A DNA stretch of 64,000 bases, from contig NZ_JACIIX010000003.1 of the NCBI RefSeq assembly GCF_014205675.1, forward strand, positions 62,001 to 126,000. The letters are read 5' to 3'. Positions 44,471-53,422 of the stretch are shown one piece after another (the first letter of the stretch is position 1; each line of letters opens with the position of its first letter). Source of the stretch: Novispirillum itersonii. Its GTDB lineage: Bacteria; Pseudomonadota; Alphaproteobacteria; Rhodospirillales; Rhodospirillaceae. The notes under the pieces are model-generated. The model was given only the letters and a program-made list of their open reading frames with translations. It searched no databases and was not told the DNA's origin. Both the position numbers and the translations under genes were made by a program.

Positions 44471-44821
44471 CCCACCCTCAAATCAAACGCTCTGTAAGAC
44501 AGTCTCTATAATCGATAACTGCCTGAGTGACTATCTCCGGGCTAGGTCCGCCGCAATGCCCCTGCGCCCGCACATTGGCAGCGGATGTTTCCGGCCTTGG
44601 TGGCCCTTTCCGTTGTCCGTCAGATCAACCGATCCTCATAAGGGTCATTTCTACTTCCTGAAGTCCGGCCTCAAAGGCCCTGTCCCTTTTCTTCAGAACA
44701 GCCCCCTCACCTCAGCATGACTCAAAAAACAAGCCCCGTCGCAAAACAACGGGGCCTGTCACCATCTCTGAGCGGGGCAAGCCCCTGCTTTCTGAGTCTG
44801 TTCCGATCCTGCACCAGCCCG
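44471..44821. other. Intergenic region upstream of the GT-C-like gene
   Basis: 351 bp without a convincing gene. The first 60 bases are AT-rich and probably hold the promoter of the minus-strand GT-C-like gene; TATAGA can be read on the minus strand about 40 bases before its start. The far end contains the terminator of the LysM gene, described separately. I see no tRNA or other recognisable RNA in it. Confidence 0.4.
44722..44756 (-). terminator. Rho-independent terminator after the LysM gene
   Basis: On the minus strand GCCCCGT pairs with ACGGGGC around a nine-base loop and is followed by TTGTTTTTTG. It lies 66 bases after the stop at 44822. Confidence 0.85.
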
Positions 44822-45838
44822 TTACTGGCGGGGCACAACAAAAACCTGCCCCGGATAAATCAGGTTAGGGTCGCGGATCTGCCCCTTATTGGCATCATAA
44901 ATAACGGTATAGGCCAGACCGTCGCCATAAGCCCGCCGGGCCATCCGCCACAGGCTGTTGCCTTCCTGCACCACCACCCGCAAACCGTTGGGCATTCCGG
45001 CAATCTCAATCCGGGAGAACGGCAACTCAATCCGGCCGACAACCTTGCCTTTTTCGTCCAGCAGGTCCGCCCGCAGGGTATGGTCGCCTTTCGCCGCCTT
45101 GGGTTCCGGCTTCAGGGACCATGTATTGCCGTCAGCCGTCTTCACCGATCCGACCGGCGCGTTATCGAGATAGACCTGCACCGTCCCCGGCACCGTGGTC
45201 CGGCCCCGCAGGGACAGCGCCCCGGTTTCATCATAATCAACACTGTCGAGAACAATCACGCTGCCTGCCGGAATCGGCGAGGTGCCTTGCAGGATGGTGC
45301 TGGTCCCGGTCTCCCGGTCCGTCCGCACCGCCAGCGTCTTGCCCCCCTTCTGCTCCGGCACCACCAGAACAACCACATCGCGGGAGTCGACCGGGCCGCC
45401 CTTCTCATCCACGCCGCGCAGGCTCAGTTCCCGGCTGCCCGGCGGCAGGGCCCGGTCGGGCAGGAACACCCATTCCCCCCGCTCGTCAGCCTTGGCATGA
45501 CCGATTTCTTTTCCGGCATCCAGAATCACCACATCGGTGCCCGGCACGGCACGCCCGGCAATCACCGTGTTCCCATCCGGATCAATCCGGACCACATCAA
45601 ACCCCGGCCCGACAGCCGCAGCCTTGGGCTTGGCCGGTTCTTTCTGGGCCGGAGGGGCCGCAGGCTTTGCAGGGGCAGAGGCCGCCGACGGGGCTGAAGC
45701 AGGGGCAGGCGGGTCCTGCGGGGGTTTATCCCCTTCAAGCGTCAGAAGAGCCGCCACACCAGCCGCCGCCAAGACCGCGATCCCAAGGACCACCGCCACC
45801 ACCGGTCGTTTCACGTCTGACTTCTCTTGATCCGCCAA
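44822..45838 (-). CDS. LysM-domain membrane-anchored protein
   Basis: A 338-residue envelope protein. An N-terminal uncleaved-looking helix (about residues 12-33) is followed by an Ala/Pro-rich linker (about 40-75). Two or three bacterial Ig-like repeats follow (TVIAGRAVPGTDVVILDAG, LSLRGRTTVPGTVQVYLDN), and a C-terminal LysM domain ends the chain (VVVQEGNSLWRMARRAYGDGLAYTVIYDANKGQIRDPNLIYPGQVFVVP). LysM binds peptidoglycan, so the protein likely bridges inner membrane and cell wall. The start is TTG at 45838, convincingly placed by AAGGAGG seven bases upstream. Homologues are widespread in Rhodospirillales with no fixed function. Confidence 0.88.
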   Translation of the reverse strand: MADQEKSDVKRPVVAVVLGIAVLAAAGVAALLTLEGDKPPQDPPAPASAPSAASAPAKPAAPPAQKEPAKPKAAAVGPGFDVVRIDPDGNTVIAGRAVPGTDVVILDAGKEIGHAKADERGEWVFLPDRALPPGSRELSLRGVDEKGGPVDSRDVVVLVVPEQKGGKTLAVRTDRETGTSTILQGTSPIPAGSVIVLDSVDYDETGALSLRGRTTVPGTVQVYLDNAPVGSVKTADGNTWSLKPEPKAAKGDHTLRADLLDEKGKVVGRIELPFSRIEIAGMPNGLRVVVQEGNSLWRMARRAYGDGLAYTVIYDANKGQIRDPNLIYPGQVFVVPRQ

Positions 45839-45979
45839 AGGAAGACCTCCTTGCTGTACCGCGCTGTCACACCGCCTGATCCAGACTGCGCCTGACCCGC
45901 TGTCCGGCGGGATCAGGAAGCCGTCAGCCTAGTTGATTTCCCCCAGCCTGAAAACCCGCTTGCGTCCGCAGACCCCCAA

Positions 45980-46816
45980 TCAGACGCTGCGGGCGGCATA
46001 GGCCAGCAGTGTTGCCAGCCCGACCGGGATCGCCCCCAGCAGCAGGAACCACAGCGGGGACAGCCCGGCGGCCCGGGGCAGACGCCGCGCCGTCGGGCCG
46101 ACAAACAGAATCAATGACAGCACCAGCACCGGCACCACCGTCCCCGGACGCGACCCGGCCAGAGACTGGGCCAGCCCCAGCACCGCCCCGCCACCACCAT
46201 AAACCGCTGACAGCGGCAGCGGCAGGCGCATCGGCCACACCACCAGCAGGGTCCCCACCGCCGCCATCGCCAGCGCCAGACAGGGCCCGGCCACCGCCTG
46301 TGCCTCCGCCTGTAGGGCCACCAGTCCCAGCCCGACCCCCAACAGAAAGATCATCATCACACCGTCCGCGCCACGGCCCGGCACCCGGTCCGCCTTCAGG
46401 CGGGTCAACAGCCCCACCCACATCACGGTCAGGATCACGGCGGCCAGAACCAGCTCAATCCGGGCCACCGGTGCCACCGGCATCCGGTCCGGACTGCCAA
46501 GCGCCAGCCAGACACACAGACCGACAAACCCCAGCGTGGCAATCAGCCGGGACCACCGCCGCGCCTCCATGGCGTCCAGCAGGGTCCCGAGCAGCAATCC
46601 GGCCAGAGCGATGTAAGATGTCAGGCCAAAGGTGCCTTCCGGGGGGAAACTGAATCCGGCAAACCAGCTCCACGCCGCCAGAAAACCGATCGGCAGACCG
46701 ACTCCGGCGATGCGGGCTCCGGTTGCCGGGCCACCGGTCAGGCGCAGGACCGCTGTCGACAGCACGGCAACCCCAAACGCGAGCACCAAAGCCAGAATAT
46801 CATCCGGCCCGGTCAT
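45980..46816 (-). CDS. Hypothetical multi-pass membrane protein
   Basis: A 278-residue protein made almost entirely of hydrophobic helices (about nine or ten) joined by short Arg-rich or Gly/Pro-rich loops. I do not recognise a family or any catalytic motif. The start at 46816 (MTGPDDILALVLAFG) begins with the first helix; an in-frame ATG at 46954 would add 46 charged residues of low plausibility. It lies about 140 bp upstream of the LysM gene on the same strand, so a shared envelope role is possible but unproven. Confidence 0.7.
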   Translation of the reverse strand: MTGPDDILALVLAFGVAVLSTAVLRLTGGPATGARIAGVGLPIGFLAAWSWFAGFSFPPEGTFGLTSYIALAGLLLGTLLDAMEARRWSRLIATLGFVGLCVWLALGSPDRMPVAPVARIELVLAAVILTVMWVGLLTRLKADRVPGRGADGVMMIFLLGVGLGLVALQAEAQAVAGPCLALAMAAVGTLLVVWPMRLPLPLSAVYGGGGAVLGLAQSLAGSRPGTVVPVLVLSLILFVGPTARRLPRAAGLSPLWFLLLGAIPVGLATLLAYAARSV

Positions 46817-47185
46817 CCTGCCTGCCCCGTCTTCAGACCGTTTCCCCACACCCGAGAGCGTTGGCCCCTGTCTGACACCTGCGTCTCCTTTCCTGAGTCT
46901 TCCCTGACCCGACCTGAGCCTGACCAGACCTGCCGCCTGACAGACCCGGCACAATATTAAACCGGATCAGAAACGGACCGGAAGCAGGCACCGGCTCTGC
47001 CGCAGCGCGATTGTCGCACAGGGCCTTTTAAAGGTACACTTTGGAAATCCCGAGCGTTTTCAGCAAACGTGGACACCGGCTTGCCGATCGTGACCGCTCT
47101 GGCACGTTAAGAACACAGCGTCTGCTTCGATGAGCCGGAGTCCACTGAATCGGAAAATGCTCTAAAAGAGGGTCCGGGTCTGCCC
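46817..47185. other. Divergent intergenic region before the hybrid kinase
   Basis: 369 bp with no convincing gene. A possible sigma-70 promoter for the kinase is TTGTCG (47011-47016), an 18-base spacer and TACACT (47035-47040), about 145 bases before the ATG. The minus-strand frame at 47028-47582 that crosses this region overlaps the kinase coding sequence and has no family features. Confidence 0.35.
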
Positions 47186-49984
47186 ATGCGTGATGTCGTT
47201 TCAGCCGTTGCCCCGCCTCCGCCGGAGCCAGACTGTCCTGCCCCGCCGTTCCGGCTGTGGGCCAGCCTGTTGATTGCGGCGGGCCTCTGCCTTGCCGGGC
47301 TGTCCTTTTATCTCCACAAAGCCATTTCGGATCAGCAACAGGCTGAGGAAAGCCGACAGGCCGCCAGCCGGGTTGCCGGGTCCATCCGGCCCTATCTGTC
47401 TGTCTTCTCGCCCTCCCCCCCCGATGAGCCGCCCTCAGAAAGCCGCCGGGATCCGCTGTCCACCCGCCTGAGCAAACAGTTACAGGAAATCGCCCTGTGG
47501 TCCGGCCTTCTGGAGCTATCCGTGCTGGACGCAGCGGAAACTCCGCTGTTTTCCACCAATCCCGCCTTGCAGGCGGATCCATCCCCTCTTCTGACCGATC
47601 TGAAGGCCCTGACCCGCCCGCTGACCCCTGACCCGCAGCCCCTGCCGACCGTCCGGCAGTCCTTCCGCCTGTTTGAGCAGGTGTTTTCCGGGCAGAATAT
47701 CAGTCAGCAGATCCTGACCCTCGGCTCTGGCCGGGCCTCGCCGCTGATCATCGTGATGACGTTCCGGCTGTCCTCCCCTGCCACCAGTCTGCCCCATGCA
47801 CTGATCGGGGCCGGAGGCAGCATGGTCTTTCTGGGGTTGACCGTAACCGCACTGGCCATTCTCGCCCGCCGGGCCAGAATCATGCGGGACCGTCTCGATG
47901 CCAGACTGAGCGCCCATGCCGAAACGGATCAGGCCCGCCGCCGCCTGCAGGACATGATGGAACAGACCATTGCCCAGCGGACCCGGCGCCTGCGGGACAG
48001 TGAGGGACGGTTCCGCGATTTTGCCATGTCTTCCAGCGACTGGCTGTGGGAGACCGATACCCAGAACCGCTTCACCTATGTCTCTGACGGCATCCGCCGC
48101 CTGCTGGGAATGGACCCCGATCAGATCATCGGAAAAACCCGCAGCGAGCTTCAGGCCATCCCCTATGATGAGACCAAACGCTGGGAGACCTATCTGGCCA
48201 CCCTGCGGGCCCGCCGCCCGTTCCGGAACTTTACCTACCGGATTCTCGACACCGCCGGGCAGGAGCGGATTCATTCCATTTCCGGAACCCCGGTCTTTGA
48301 CGGCAACGGAACGTTCTCGGGATACCGGGGCAGCGGAACGGACATCACCGACCAGTACCGCGCCATGAAAGCGCTGGTGGAAAGCGAGGACCGCTACCGG
48401 TCCGTCGCCGATCTGTCCCTTGATGCCCTGATCGTGCATCTGGACGGACGGATCGTCTTCGTCAATCACCGCGCCGTCACCATCACCCGCGCAGGCAGTG
48501 ATCAGGATCTGATCGGCCGACCGGTCATTGATTTCGTTCCCGACAGCAGCCTTGAGCAGCTACAGGAACAGTTTGACCAGATCCTGAGCAGCCAGATGAT
48601 GTCGGAGCGGCGGGAAATCCGCCTGAAGCGACTCGACGGAACGCCATTTGAGGCCGAAGTGGGATCTGCCCCGATCACCCATGACGGTTCCCCGGCCATC
48701 CTCACCCTGCTGCGGGACATCACCACCCGCAAAACGGTACAGACCCAGCTGATCCAGACCGCCAAACTGGCCACATTGGGCGAAATGGCCGCCGGGATGG
48801 CCCACGAACTGAGCCAGCCGATGAACATCATCCGGATGGCGGCGGAGGGAGCCCTGCTGACCGATGGTGCCACCCTGCCGGAACGGATCCGTAAAGGGCT
48901 GGACGTGATCGCCGGGCAGGCCGGACGGATGGGCGACATTATCGACCATATGCGGGTCTTCAGCCGCAAACAGGCCCCCAGCGCCGACCTGTTTGACCCC
49001 CAGCGCTGCCTGCGGGAAGCCATCAATATGGTCGAGGCCCAGTTTTACGCCGAGACCATCACCATGGCTGTCCGCTATCCCAACCAGAAAACCCGTGTGC
49101 TGGGGCAACCGGTCCATCTGGAGCAGGTGCTGCTGAATCTGCTGACCAATGCCCGTGACAGCCTGCGCAGCCGCAACCGGGAAAACGGCCCGGAAACCGG
49201 TTGGAACGCCCATATCGACATCCGCACCAGCATCGACCCCACCGGAGAAATGTTGGGGATTGAGGTCGCCGACAACGGCACCGGCATCCCCGCCGATGCG
49301 CTGGACCGGATTTTTGAGCCTTTTTACACCACCAAAGAAGTCGGCAGCGGCACCGGACTCGGCCTGTCCGTCAGCTTCGGGCTGATTTCCGCCATGGGCG
49401 GCAGCATCACCGCCCGGAACTGTGAAACCGGTGGGGCCGTCTTCACCATCACACTACCGCTGGCCCCGGCAGACGAAAGAGCGCTGCCGCTGTCTCCCCC
49501 CTCCGCAGACCGTCCGCGCTCAGCGCTGACGGCACCACAGGTGCTGATGGACCCGGTTGAGGCAGACGGCGAGGAAGACGAACCGTCCGCCCTGATCGGC
49601 CATATTCTGGTGGTGGATGATGAACCGAACGCCGCCACCCTGATCCGGGACCATCTGCGGGCCATGGGCTACCGCGTCACCATGGCCCATGATGGCGCCA
49701 AGGCCTATGATCTGTTTCTGGAAGATCCACCCGATCTGCTGATCACCGACCTGCGGATGCCACGGGTTGGCGGACTGGAGCTGATGGCCCGCCTGCATCA
49801 CCACATCCCCGATCTTCCCGTCATCCTGATGACCGGACACATGGGGCAATCCGACCTCAGCCCGGAAGATATCGAAGCTGAAGCCGCAGCCGTCCTGCGC
49901 AAGCCGATCCGACTGACGGATCTGACCACGCTGGTCAGGGCGCATCTGCCAGAAGACCTGAGCCCCCCCTTGCCCACATCCTGA
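47186..49984 (+). CDS. Hybrid sensor histidine kinase (TM-sensor-TM-PAS-PAS-HisKA-HATPase-REC)
   Basis: A 932-residue membrane kinase. Helices at about 25-45 and 202-225 enclose a periplasmic sensor of about 155 residues of unknown ligand. Two PAS domains follow (SDWLWETDTQNRFTYVSDGIRRLLG and SLDALIVHLDGRIVFVNHRAV). The phosphoacceptor is H540 in GMAHELSQPMN. The ATPase has an N box (LLNLLTNARDSL), G1 (VADNGTGIPADALDRIFEPFYTTK) and G2 (GTGLGLSVSFG). The C-terminal receiver has VVDDEPNAATL, the phosphorylated D855 (LLITDLRMP) and VLRKPIR. The periplasmic ligand cannot be guessed. A NarL-type regulator starts 89 bp downstream. Confidence 0.95.
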   Translation: MRDVVSAVAPPPPEPDCPAPPFRLWASLLIAAGLCLAGLSFYLHKAISDQQQAEESRQAASRVAGSIRPYLSVFSPSPPDEPPSESRRDPLSTRLSKQLQEIALWSGLLELSVLDAAETPLFSTNPALQADPSPLLTDLKALTRPLTPDPQPLPTVRQSFRLFEQVFSGQNISQQILTLGSGRASPLIIVMTFRLSSPATSLPHALIGAGGSMVFLGLTVTALAILARRARIMRDRLDARLSAHAETDQARRRLQDMMEQTIAQRTRRLRDSEGRFRDFAMSSSDWLWETDTQNRFTYVSDGIRRLLGMDPDQIIGKTRSELQAIPYDETKRWETYLATLRARRPFRNFTYRILDTAGQERIHSISGTPVFDGNGTFSGYRGSGTDITDQYRAMKALVESEDRYRSVADLSLDALIVHLDGRIVFVNHRAVTITRAGSDQDLIGRPVIDFVPDSSLEQLQEQFDQILSSQMMSERREIRLKRLDGTPFEAEVGSAPITHDGSPAILTLLRDITTRKTVQTQLIQTAKLATLGEMAAGMAHELSQPMNIIRMAAEGALLTDGATLPERIRKGLDVIAGQAGRMGDIIDHMRVFSRKQAPSADLFDPQRCLREAINMVEAQFYAETITMAVRYPNQKTRVLGQPVHLEQVLLNLLTNARDSLRSRNRENGPETGWNAHIDIRTSIDPTGEMLGIEVADNGTGIPADALDRIFEPFYTTKEVGSGTGLGLSVSFGLISAMGGSITARNCETGGAVFTITLPLAPADERALPLSPPSADRPRSALTAPQVLMDPVEADGEEDEPSALIGHILVVDDEPNAATLIRDHLRAMGYRVTMAHDGAKAYDLFLEDPPDLLITDLRMPRVGGLELMARLHHHIPDLPVILMTGHMGQSDLSPEDIEAEAAAVLRKPIRLTDLTTLVRAHLPEDLSPPLPTS

Positions 49985-50009
49985 TCACAGGCACACGGCT
50001 TGGGGATGT

Positions 50010-50039
50010 TTTGACATTTTGCGTCAAAGTTGTTGAAGT
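50010..50039 (+). promoter_or_regulatory. Candidate promoter/operator of the NarL-type regulator
   Basis: TTTGAC (50010-50015) and GTCAAA (50023-50028) form an inverted repeat around seven bases. It overlaps a perfect -35-like TTGACA (50011-50016), with only a weak -10 (TGAAGT, 50034-50039) at 17 bases. Suggests the regulator has its own, possibly self-regulated, promoter. Confidence 0.35.
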
Positions 50040-50073
50040 GAGGGCCGGATGAGGGGCGTTAGGGAGGCTCAGG

Positions 50074-50745
50074 GTGCTGCGACTGATTCTGGCAGACGAT
50101 CATACATTGGTGCGGCAAGGGCTTCTGCCGTTTCTGGCCACGCTCGATACGGCTGTCGAGGTGCTGGAAGCCTCTGATTTTGATGAGGCCCTCGCCAAAG
50201 CCGCAGCGGAAAAAACCTCCGGCACCCCGCTGTCCCTGATCCTGCTGGACCTGAGAATGCCCGGCATGCGCGGCACCACCGGCATTTCCCGGATGATTGA
50301 ACAGCAGCCCGGTGTGCCGGTGGTGATTCTGTCGGGATCGATTGATGCCGGCGACGTGGTTGCCTGTGCCGAAGCCGGGGCCAATGGCTATCTGCCCAAG
50401 ACCCTCAGTTCCACCGCCATGCTGAATGCCCTGCGGCTGGTTCTGTCCGGAGAAAAGTATTTTCCGTCTTTCGCCATGGGGGCTCCGGCCCGGTCTGCTG
50501 CCGAGATGGAACGGGAGAGCACAGCCCCTTCCACCCCCAGCCCGCTGCTGGAACGGCTGGAAGCCCGTGAACGGGTCATTCTGGGAATGGTCGTGGACGG
50601 GGCAACCAACAAGGAAATTGCCCGCGCGCTGGATCTTCAGGAAGTGACCATTAAGGTGCAGACCCGGAATATTTACCGCAAACTGGGGGCCGCCAACCGC
50701 AGTCAGGCGGTGCGGATTGCCATGGAGAACGGCTGGCAGACCTGA
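50074..50745 (+). CDS. Response regulator, NarL/FixJ family
   Basis: A 223-residue DNA-binding response regulator. The receiver domain has the acidic pair in ILADDHTLVRQG, phosphoacceptor D59 (LILLDLRMPGMRG), and the conserved Ser/Lys in VILSGSID and YLPKTLS. A linker of about 25 residues rich in Ser, Pro and Glu leads to a LuxR-type helix-turn-helix (LEARERVILGMVVDGATNKEIARALDLQEVTIKVQTRNIYRKLGAANRSQAV). It begins with GTG behind GGGAGG. Adjacent placement suggests it is the partner of the hybrid kinase, although that kinase already has its own receiver. Confidence 0.94.
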   Translation: MLRLILADDHTLVRQGLLPFLATLDTAVEVLEASDFDEALAKAAAEKTSGTPLSLILLDLRMPGMRGTTGISRMIEQQPGVPVVILSGSIDAGDVVACAEAGANGYLPKTLSSTAMLNALRLVLSGEKYFPSFAMGAPARSAAEMERESTAPSTPSPLLERLEARERVILGMVVDGATNKEIARALDLQEVTIKVQTRNIYRKLGAANRSQAVRIAMENGWQT

Positions 50746-50764
50746 TCCGCCAGCCGCGCCGCCA

Positions 50765-51349
50765 TCAGGCCGGGCTGATACCGCTGCCCTGCCACACCAG
50801 AAACGTCACCCGCGCCTTCCCATAGTCGCGGGTATCCACCACCGTAAAACCGGGCGGAACAACCGCCTCCGCATCCCGGGCCGTCTCCGCGACCGCGACA
50901 GCCCCGGGTGCCAACCAGCCCTTTTCAGCCAAAGCCGTCAGAACCGGACTGCACAGGGGCTGAGCATAGGGCGGATCAAGAAACACCAGAGACACTGGCT
51001 GCCTGGCCTGCGGCGGCTTCAGGGCATCCCCGGCAATCACCGCGCACTCCGCATCAGCCCGCATGGAGCGGATATTCGCCTTAAGGGCCTGTAAGGCCTG
51101 CGGTCCCCGCTCCAGAAAGGTGACATGCCGTGCCCCGCGCGACAGGGCTTCCAGCCCCAGCGCGCCGGTTCCGGCAAACACATCCAAAACCCGGCTTTCC
51201 GACAGCATAAAACCGTTCCGCCCCTGAAACCGATGGAGCAGGACGTTAAAAACCGCCTCCCGCGCCCGGTCGGAGGTGGGACGAACTTCGTCCCGCCCCT
51301 CCGGCGCGGTCAGCAGCTTGCCGCGAAAGCGGCCGCCGACAATCCGCAT
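50765..51349 (-). CDS. rsmD: 16S rRNA (guanine-966-N2)-methyltransferase RsmD
   Basis: Methylates G966 of 16S rRNA during 30S assembly, using S-adenosylmethionine. It has 194 residues. MRIVGGRFRGKLLTAPEG, RPTSDRAREAVFNVL, VLDVFAGTGALGLEALSRGA (SAM-binding) and the catalytic LVFLDPPY at 125-128 identify it. It lies 12 bp downstream of the pseudouridine synthase, so two ribosomal-RNA modification genes are cotranscribed. Confidence 0.95.
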   Translation of the reverse strand: MRIVGGRFRGKLLTAPEGRDEVRPTSDRAREAVFNVLLHRFQGRNGFMLSESRVLDVFAGTGALGLEALSRGARHVTFLERGPQALQALKANIRSMRADAECAVIAGDALKPPQARQPVSLVFLDPPYAQPLCSPVLTALAEKGWLAPGAVAVAETARDAEAVVPPGFTVVDTRDYGKARVTFLVWQGSGISPA

Positions 51350-51361
51350 CCCCGGCCCCCT

Positions 51362-53422
51362 TTAACGGCCGGACCGCGGACGCGGCCCACCGGGACGACC
51401 CCCACCGGGACGACCTTTGCCACGGTCTGCGCCCGGCCGGTCCCCTTGCGGGCGGTTGCCGTGCGGACGGTCAGACCGGGGACGATCCTCACGGGACCGA
51501 TCCCCCTGCGGACGCCCACCATGGGGCTTATCCCCCTCAGCGCGGTCGCGCGGCGGACGGTCACCGAACGGGCGGTCTCCCTGCGGGCGGTTGCCGTGCG
51601 GACGGTCAGACCGGGGACGGTCCTCACGGGACCGATCCCCCTGCGGACGGCCACCATAGGGCTTATCCCCTTCAGCACGGTCACGCGGCGGACGGTCGCC
51701 GAACGGACGGTCTCCCTGCGGGCGATTGCCGTACGGGCGGTCAGAGCGGGGACGGTCCTCACGGGACCGATCCCCCTGCGGACGGCCACCATAGGGCTTA
51801 TCCCCCTCAGCGCGGTCACGCGGCGGACGGTCGCCGAACGGACGGTCTCCCTGCGGACGATTGCCGTACGGGCGGTCAGACCGGGGACGATCCCCTTGCG
51901 GACGGCTGCCATAGGGCTTATCCCCCTCAGCGCGGTCACGCGGCGGACGGTCACCGTACGGACGATCTTCCTGCGGACGATTGCCGTACGGACGATCCTC
52001 ACGGGGACGATCCCCCTGCGGACGGCCACCATAGGGCTTATCCCCCTCGGCGCGGTCGCGCGGCGGACGGTCGCCGAACGGACGGTCTCCCTGCGGGCGG
52101 TTACCATACGGGCGGTCAGACCGGGGACGGTCCTCACGGGGACGGTCCCCCTGCGGACGGCCACCATAGGGCTTATCCCCCTCAGCGCGGTCACGCGGCG
52201 GACGGTCGCCGAACGGACGGTCTCCCTGCGGGCGGTTACCATACGGGCGGTCAGACCGGGGACGATCCTCACGGGGACGGTCCTCACGGGACCGATCCCC
52301 CTGCGGACGGCTGCCATAGGGCTTATCCCCCTCAGCGCGGTCGCGCGGCGGACGATCGCCGAACGGACGGTCTCCCTGCGGGCGGTTACCATACGGGCGG
52401 TCAGACCGGGGACGGTCTTCACGGGACCGATCCCCTTGCGGGCGATCGCGCCGGGGTCCGTCTTCTGTGCGGCGATCCTCTGCCTTCGCGGCAAAGTCAA
52501 GCCGCCGGGACCCCGGACGCACCGGCTTCGGCTTGGCCCGGGCCCAACCGGTCCGGTCCAGCCGCACCGGCTTCACGTCCTCAGCCGACCCGGCCTTGGC
52601 GACATTGTCGAGCAGCTCGGCCAGCATCTTCGGCGGAATCTCTTCCAGCTCACCGCGCTCCAGCCGCCCGATATAGAACGGACCGTAGGAGACCCGGACC
52701 AGACGGTTGACGCGGTAACCCAGATAATCCATCACCCGACGGATTTCCCGGTTCTTGCCTTCGGTCAGGGTGACGGTCAGCCAGCTGTTGGCCCCGGACT
52801 GACGCTCCAGAATGGCCTGAATCGACCCGTAGGTCACACCATCAACCGTCACCCCTTTGGTCAGCAGCGCCAACCGGGCCGGATCAACCGCCCCAAACAC
52901 CCGGACCCGGTAGCGCCGGGTCCAACCGTTCGACGGATGCTCAAACTGACGGGCCAGAGCGCCATCGTTGGTCAGCAGCAGCAGACCTTCCGAATTCAGG
53001 TCAAGGCGACCGACCGAAATCACCCGTGGCATGGTGGACGGCATGGCATCAAACACCGTCGGGCGGCCCTGCGGGTCGTGATGGGTGGTGACCAGACCCG
53101 GCGGCTTGTGATAGCGCCAGACGCGGGTGGTCTGCGGTTTGGCCACCGGCTTGCCGTCAACGGTCAGGACATCCTGCACCGTCACCAGCGTTGCCGGGGT
53201 TTCCACCACCTGACCATTAACCTTCACCCGCCGCTCGGCGATCAGCTTTTCAGCATCACGGCGGGAGCAGACACCGGCCCGGGCCAACGCCTTGGCAATC
53301 CGCTCGCCATCCTCATCCGGCCCCGACGCCGCCTCGGCTTCGGGGGCATCAAAGTCCAGATCGGGCTCCAGATCAGGTCCCAGATCGGGTTCAGACTCGG
53401 GGAAATCGTAATCAGCGGTCAT
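51362..53422 (-). CDS. 23S rRNA pseudouridine synthase, RluB-like, with long repetitive charged tail
   Basis: A 686-residue protein, more than twice the usual RluB length. An acidic leader of about 35 residues is followed by an S4 RNA-binding domain (RIAKALARAGVCSRRDAEKLIAERRVKVNG) and the RsuA/RluB catalytic domain with the active Asp in SVGRLDLNSEGLLLLTNDG and EGKNREIRRVMDYLGY near the end. From about residue 322 the chain is a low-complexity repeat of pentapeptides such as DRPYG, NRPQG, DRPFG, DRPPR, DRAEG and DKPYG. These are organised into 45-residue blocks. The tail is Arg/Asp-rich and certainly disordered. The start overlaps the upstream amidotransferase stop in ATGA. Confidence 0.92.
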   Translation of the reverse strand: MTADYDFPESEPDLGPDLEPDLDFDAPEAEAASGPDEDGERIAKALARAGVCSRRDAEKLIAERRVKVNGQVVETPATLVTVQDVLTVDGKPVAKPQTTRVWRYHKPPGLVTTHHDPQGRPTVFDAMPSTMPRVISVGRLDLNSEGLLLLTNDGALARQFEHPSNGWTRRYRVRVFGAVDPARLALLTKGVTVDGVTYGSIQAILERQSGANSWLTVTLTEGKNREIRRVMDYLGYRVNRLVRVSYGPFYIGRLERGELEEIPPKMLAELLDNVAKAGSAEDVKPVRLDRTGWARAKPKPVRPGSRRLDFAAKAEDRRTEDGPRRDRPQGDRSREDRPRSDRPYGNRPQGDRPFGDRPPRDRAEGDKPYGSRPQGDRSREDRPREDRPRSDRPYGNRPQGDRPFGDRPPRDRAEGDKPYGGRPQGDRPREDRPRSDRPYGNRPQGDRPFGDRPPRDRAEGDKPYGGRPQGDRPREDRPYGNRPQEDRPYGDRPPRDRAEGDKPYGSRPQGDRPRSDRPYGNRPQGDRPFGDRPPRDRAEGDKPYGGRPQGDRSREDRPRSDRPYGNRPQGDRPFGDRPPRDRAEGDKPYGGRPQGDRSREDRPRSDRPHGNRPQGDRPFGDRPPRDRAEGDKPHGGRPQGDRSREDRPRSDRPHGNRPQGDRPGADRGKGRPGGGRPGGPRPRSGR
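51420..52456 (-). repeat. Nested tandem repeat (15-bp unit within 135-bp blocks) inside the rluB-like gene
   Basis: Seven copies of a block marked by AEGDKP plus a partial eighth. The marker GCTTA recurs on the plus strand at 51526, 51661, 51796, 51916, 52036, 52171 and 52321, giving spacings of 135, 135, 120, 120, 135 and 150 bp. All are multiples of 15, the pentapeptide unit, so copy changes keep the reading frame. Confidence 0.95.

Noticed and set aside
45808-45816. GTTTCACGT as a second parS-like site
   Set aside because: Only a half-site matches; the other half diverges and it lies inside the start of the LysM gene.
47028-47582. Minus-strand open frame of 184 codons upstream of and inside the kinase gene
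   Set aside because: Overlaps the kinase N-terminus, with antisense-type Arg/Pro/Gly composition and no motif.
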